Positions 33,231 through 34,267 of a stretch of 34,267 nucleotides of DNA are shown piece after piece. This DNA is from Hyphomicrobiales bacterium. Lineage in GTDB: Bacteria; Pseudomonadota; Alphaproteobacteria; Rhizobiales; Rhizobiaceae. A program made the translations under genes and the position numbers. How positions within the stretch are numbered: the stretch's first letter is position 1; each line of letters begins with the position of its first letter. The notes under the pieces are model-generated. The model was not told the DNA's origin. It worked only from the letters and a program-made list of their open reading frames with translations, and ran no database searches. Where the stretch lies: positions 40,790-75,056 of the forward strand of contig UBMU01000025.1 in assembly GCA_900466605.1 (NCBI GenBank). Direction: 5' to 3'.

Positions 33231-34267
33231 ATGCGTAAAAATTTACTGACAATTTCTGCCGGCATCGCTTTTCTTCTTGCCGGAACCAGTCTTGCAAGCG
33301 CCCAGAGCCAGCAGCTCAATTGTCAGGTGGTGCGACCAGGCTCGATCGAGGAAAGATTGTGCGGGCCGGTAGCATCCATCAGTATCAATCCTTTTGCCGA
33401 TCCTGATCATAACAGTAACCGATTGCTGGGAAGCGGACGGACCGCAAGCAACTCCCCGCGAGGCGGGAATGGCGCTGGCTCTGACGCCGGTAGCGGCGGT
33501 AGTTCCGGTAGCGGCGGCAGCGGCGGCGCTGGCACGGGTGGTGGCGGTGGAAGCGGTAGCACCGGCGAAGGCTCTGGTAGCGACGGCGATGGCGGCGGCA
33601 ATGGTGACGGCGGCGATGGCAGCAGCAGTGGCGGTCATCATGGCGGGGGGCATCATCATCATGGCCCCAAAGACCACGGCCCCAAAGATCACGGCCCACG
33701 TGGTGACGGTCCTAAAGGTCACCATGGTCCCAAGGGCGATGGCCCGAAGGATCACCATGGTCCGAAAGATCACGGTCAGCGTGGCGACGGCCCGAGGGAT
33801 CACCAGGGCGATGGCCCCCGTGGGGATGGTCCTAGAGATCATCATGGTTCGAAAGGTGATGGTCCGCGCAGTGATGGTGGCAGGGATCACCATGGCTCCA
33901 AGGGAGATGGCCCCCGGGGCGATGGCCAAAACAATCAACACGCCTCCAAGGGTGACCGTCCGCGTGGTGGTGGTCGTGACCACGGCGGAGGCAGCTGGGG
34001 CGGCGAGAACCGAGGCGGCGGCAACGAGGGTGGTGGCAACCAAAGTGGCCGGAACCAGGGTGGCGGCAACCAGGGTGGTGGCAATGAAGGTGGCGGCAAC
34101 CAGGGCGGCGGTGGTGGCAACGAAGGTGGCGGCAACCAGGGCGGCGGCAACCAGGGTGGCGGCAACGAAGGTGGCGGCAACCAGGGCGGCGGTAACCAAG
34201 GTGGCGGCAACCAAGGTGGCGGCAACCAAGGCGGCGGCAACCAGGGTGGCGGCAACCAAGGTGGCGG
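33231..34267 (+). CDS. Secreted Gly-rich repeat protein, three low-complexity blocks (3' end outside window)
   Basis: The frame is open for 345 codons to the window edge, so the C-terminus is unseen. A Sec signal peptide (MRKNLLTISAGIAFLLAGTSLASA, about 1-24, given in two parts in the protein) precedes a short unique stretch with two cysteines (Cys31, Cys44). Then come: a Gly/Ser/Asp block (about 78-135); a charged block (136-255) of GPKDH, GPRGD and GPKGHH-type penta/hexapeptides with four RGD triplets and many His; and a tandem pentapeptide array GGGNQ/GGGNE from residue 262 on, encoded by 15-bp repeats. I know no family match. GGGAG nine nt upstream supports ATG 33231. The mix suggests an extracellular or surface structural protein; metal binding by the His/Asp block is possible. 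Confidence 0.8.
   Translation, partial: MRKNLLTISAGIAFLLAGTSLASAQSQQLNCQVVRPGSIEERLCGPVASISINPFADPDHNSNRLLGSGRTASNSPRGGNGAGSDAGSGGSSGSGGSGGAGTGGGGGSGSTGEGSGSDGDGGGNGDGGDGSSSGGHHGGGHHHHGPKDHGPKDHGPRGDGPKGHHGPKGDGPKDHHGPKDHGQRGDGPRDHQGDGPRGDGPRDHHGSKGDGPRSDGGRDHHGSKGDGPRGDGQNNQHASKGDRPRGGGRDHGGGSWGGENRGGGNEGGGNQSGRNQGGGNQGGGNEGGGNQGGGGGNEGGGNQGGGNQGGGNEGGGNQGGGNQGGGNQGGGNQGGGNQGGGNQGG
34014..34267 (+). repeat. 15-bp tandem repeat array coding for GGGNQ/GGGNE
   Basis: About 16 copies of a 15-bp unit (GGTGGCGGCAACCAA and variants) run in frame to the window end. Two units are interrupted: one by an SGRNQ variant and one by an extra Gly-Gly. The last six units are nearly identical, which suggests recent expansion and possible length variation between strains. 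Confidence 0.92.

Noticed and set aside
33639..33995. Collagen-like domain in the Gly-rich protein
   Set aside because: Collagen needs Gly at every third residue. Here Gly-Pro-Lys/Arg units repeat with a period of five or six residues, so a collagen triple helix is not supported.
33243..34259. 338-codon minus-strand frame of Ala/Thr/Val repeats over the Gly-rich gene
   Set aside because: It arises from the opposite strand of the GGN repeat. The plus frame has a signal peptide, ribosome-binding site and complex block structure; the minus frame ends in arbitrary sequence.
34014..34267. Possible CRISPR or non-coding satellite array
   Set aside because: The 15-bp units are contiguous, without spacers, and keep a single reading frame as GGGNQ/GGGNE, so they are coding repeats.

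Overview
The window is chromosomal DNA of an alphaproteobacterium, most likely a member of the Rhizobiaceae (Rhizobium/Agrobacterium/Ensifer type). The reasons are the high GC content, the sulfolipid genes in the order sqdB-sqdD-sqdC, the run ybgC-tolQRAB-pal-cpoB-tilS-ftsH-glmM, the serC-serA pair behind a leader that fits the alphaproteobacterial serC RNA motif, rhizobial-type promoters, and TTAA-N7-TTAA boxes of the CtrA kind. No insertion sequence, prophage, integrase or CRISPR array was seen. The genus is inferred from gene content and cannot be fixed from the sequence alone.

Left part (1-19.2 kb), mostly housekeeping. On the minus strand lie a partial coiled-coil gene and a tightly overlapped sulfolipid operon (sqdB, sqdD, sqdC). 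Divergent from it is the cell-envelope/division block: the thioesterase ybgC, the Tol-Pal machine (tolQ, tolR, tolA, tolB, pal, cpoB), the tRNA-Ile lysidine synthetase tilS, the membrane protease ftsH with its own heat-shock-type promoter, and the peptidoglycan/LPS precursor gene glmM. An outer-membrane beta-barrel gene, the serine biosynthesis pair serC-serA and an entericidin-like lipoprotein follow. Intrinsic terminators stand after pal, ftsH, glmM, the beta-barrel gene and serA.

Middle part (19.2-30.4 kb), accessory. It holds a membrane-anchored Pro/Ala/Thr-rich protein; a GluR0-like ligand-gated channel whose selectivity filter lacks the usual potassium-channel residues; a Zn/Cd/Pb-type P1B ATPase with a His-rich linker, divergent from its MerR regulator; a PAS-PAS-GGDEF-EAL protein; a LysR regulator divergent from a TDT-family (TehA/SLAC1) transporter; an O-methyltransferase; a siderophore-interacting flavoprotein; and a small two-helix membrane protein. 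Several are classic divergent regulator/target pairs with visible dyads between them.

Right part (30.6-34.3 kb). Here are mnmA, an elongator-type tRNA-Met(CAT) with its own promoter, a small acidic hypothetical protein, and a divergent pair: an exported transglutaminase-like cysteine proteinase (BTLCP, LapG-like) and a long secreted Gly-rich repeat protein that runs off the window.

The most interesting signals are: (1) CtrA-type boxes, perfect upstream of the beta-barrel gene and the Gly-rich secreted protein and 7/8 upstream of tolQ and pal, suggesting one cell-cycle-linked control over several envelope genes; (2) the glutamate-receptor-like channel with a rewritten filter; (3) the three-block repeat protein beside a LapG-like proteinase; and (4) structured leaders before tolQ and serC.
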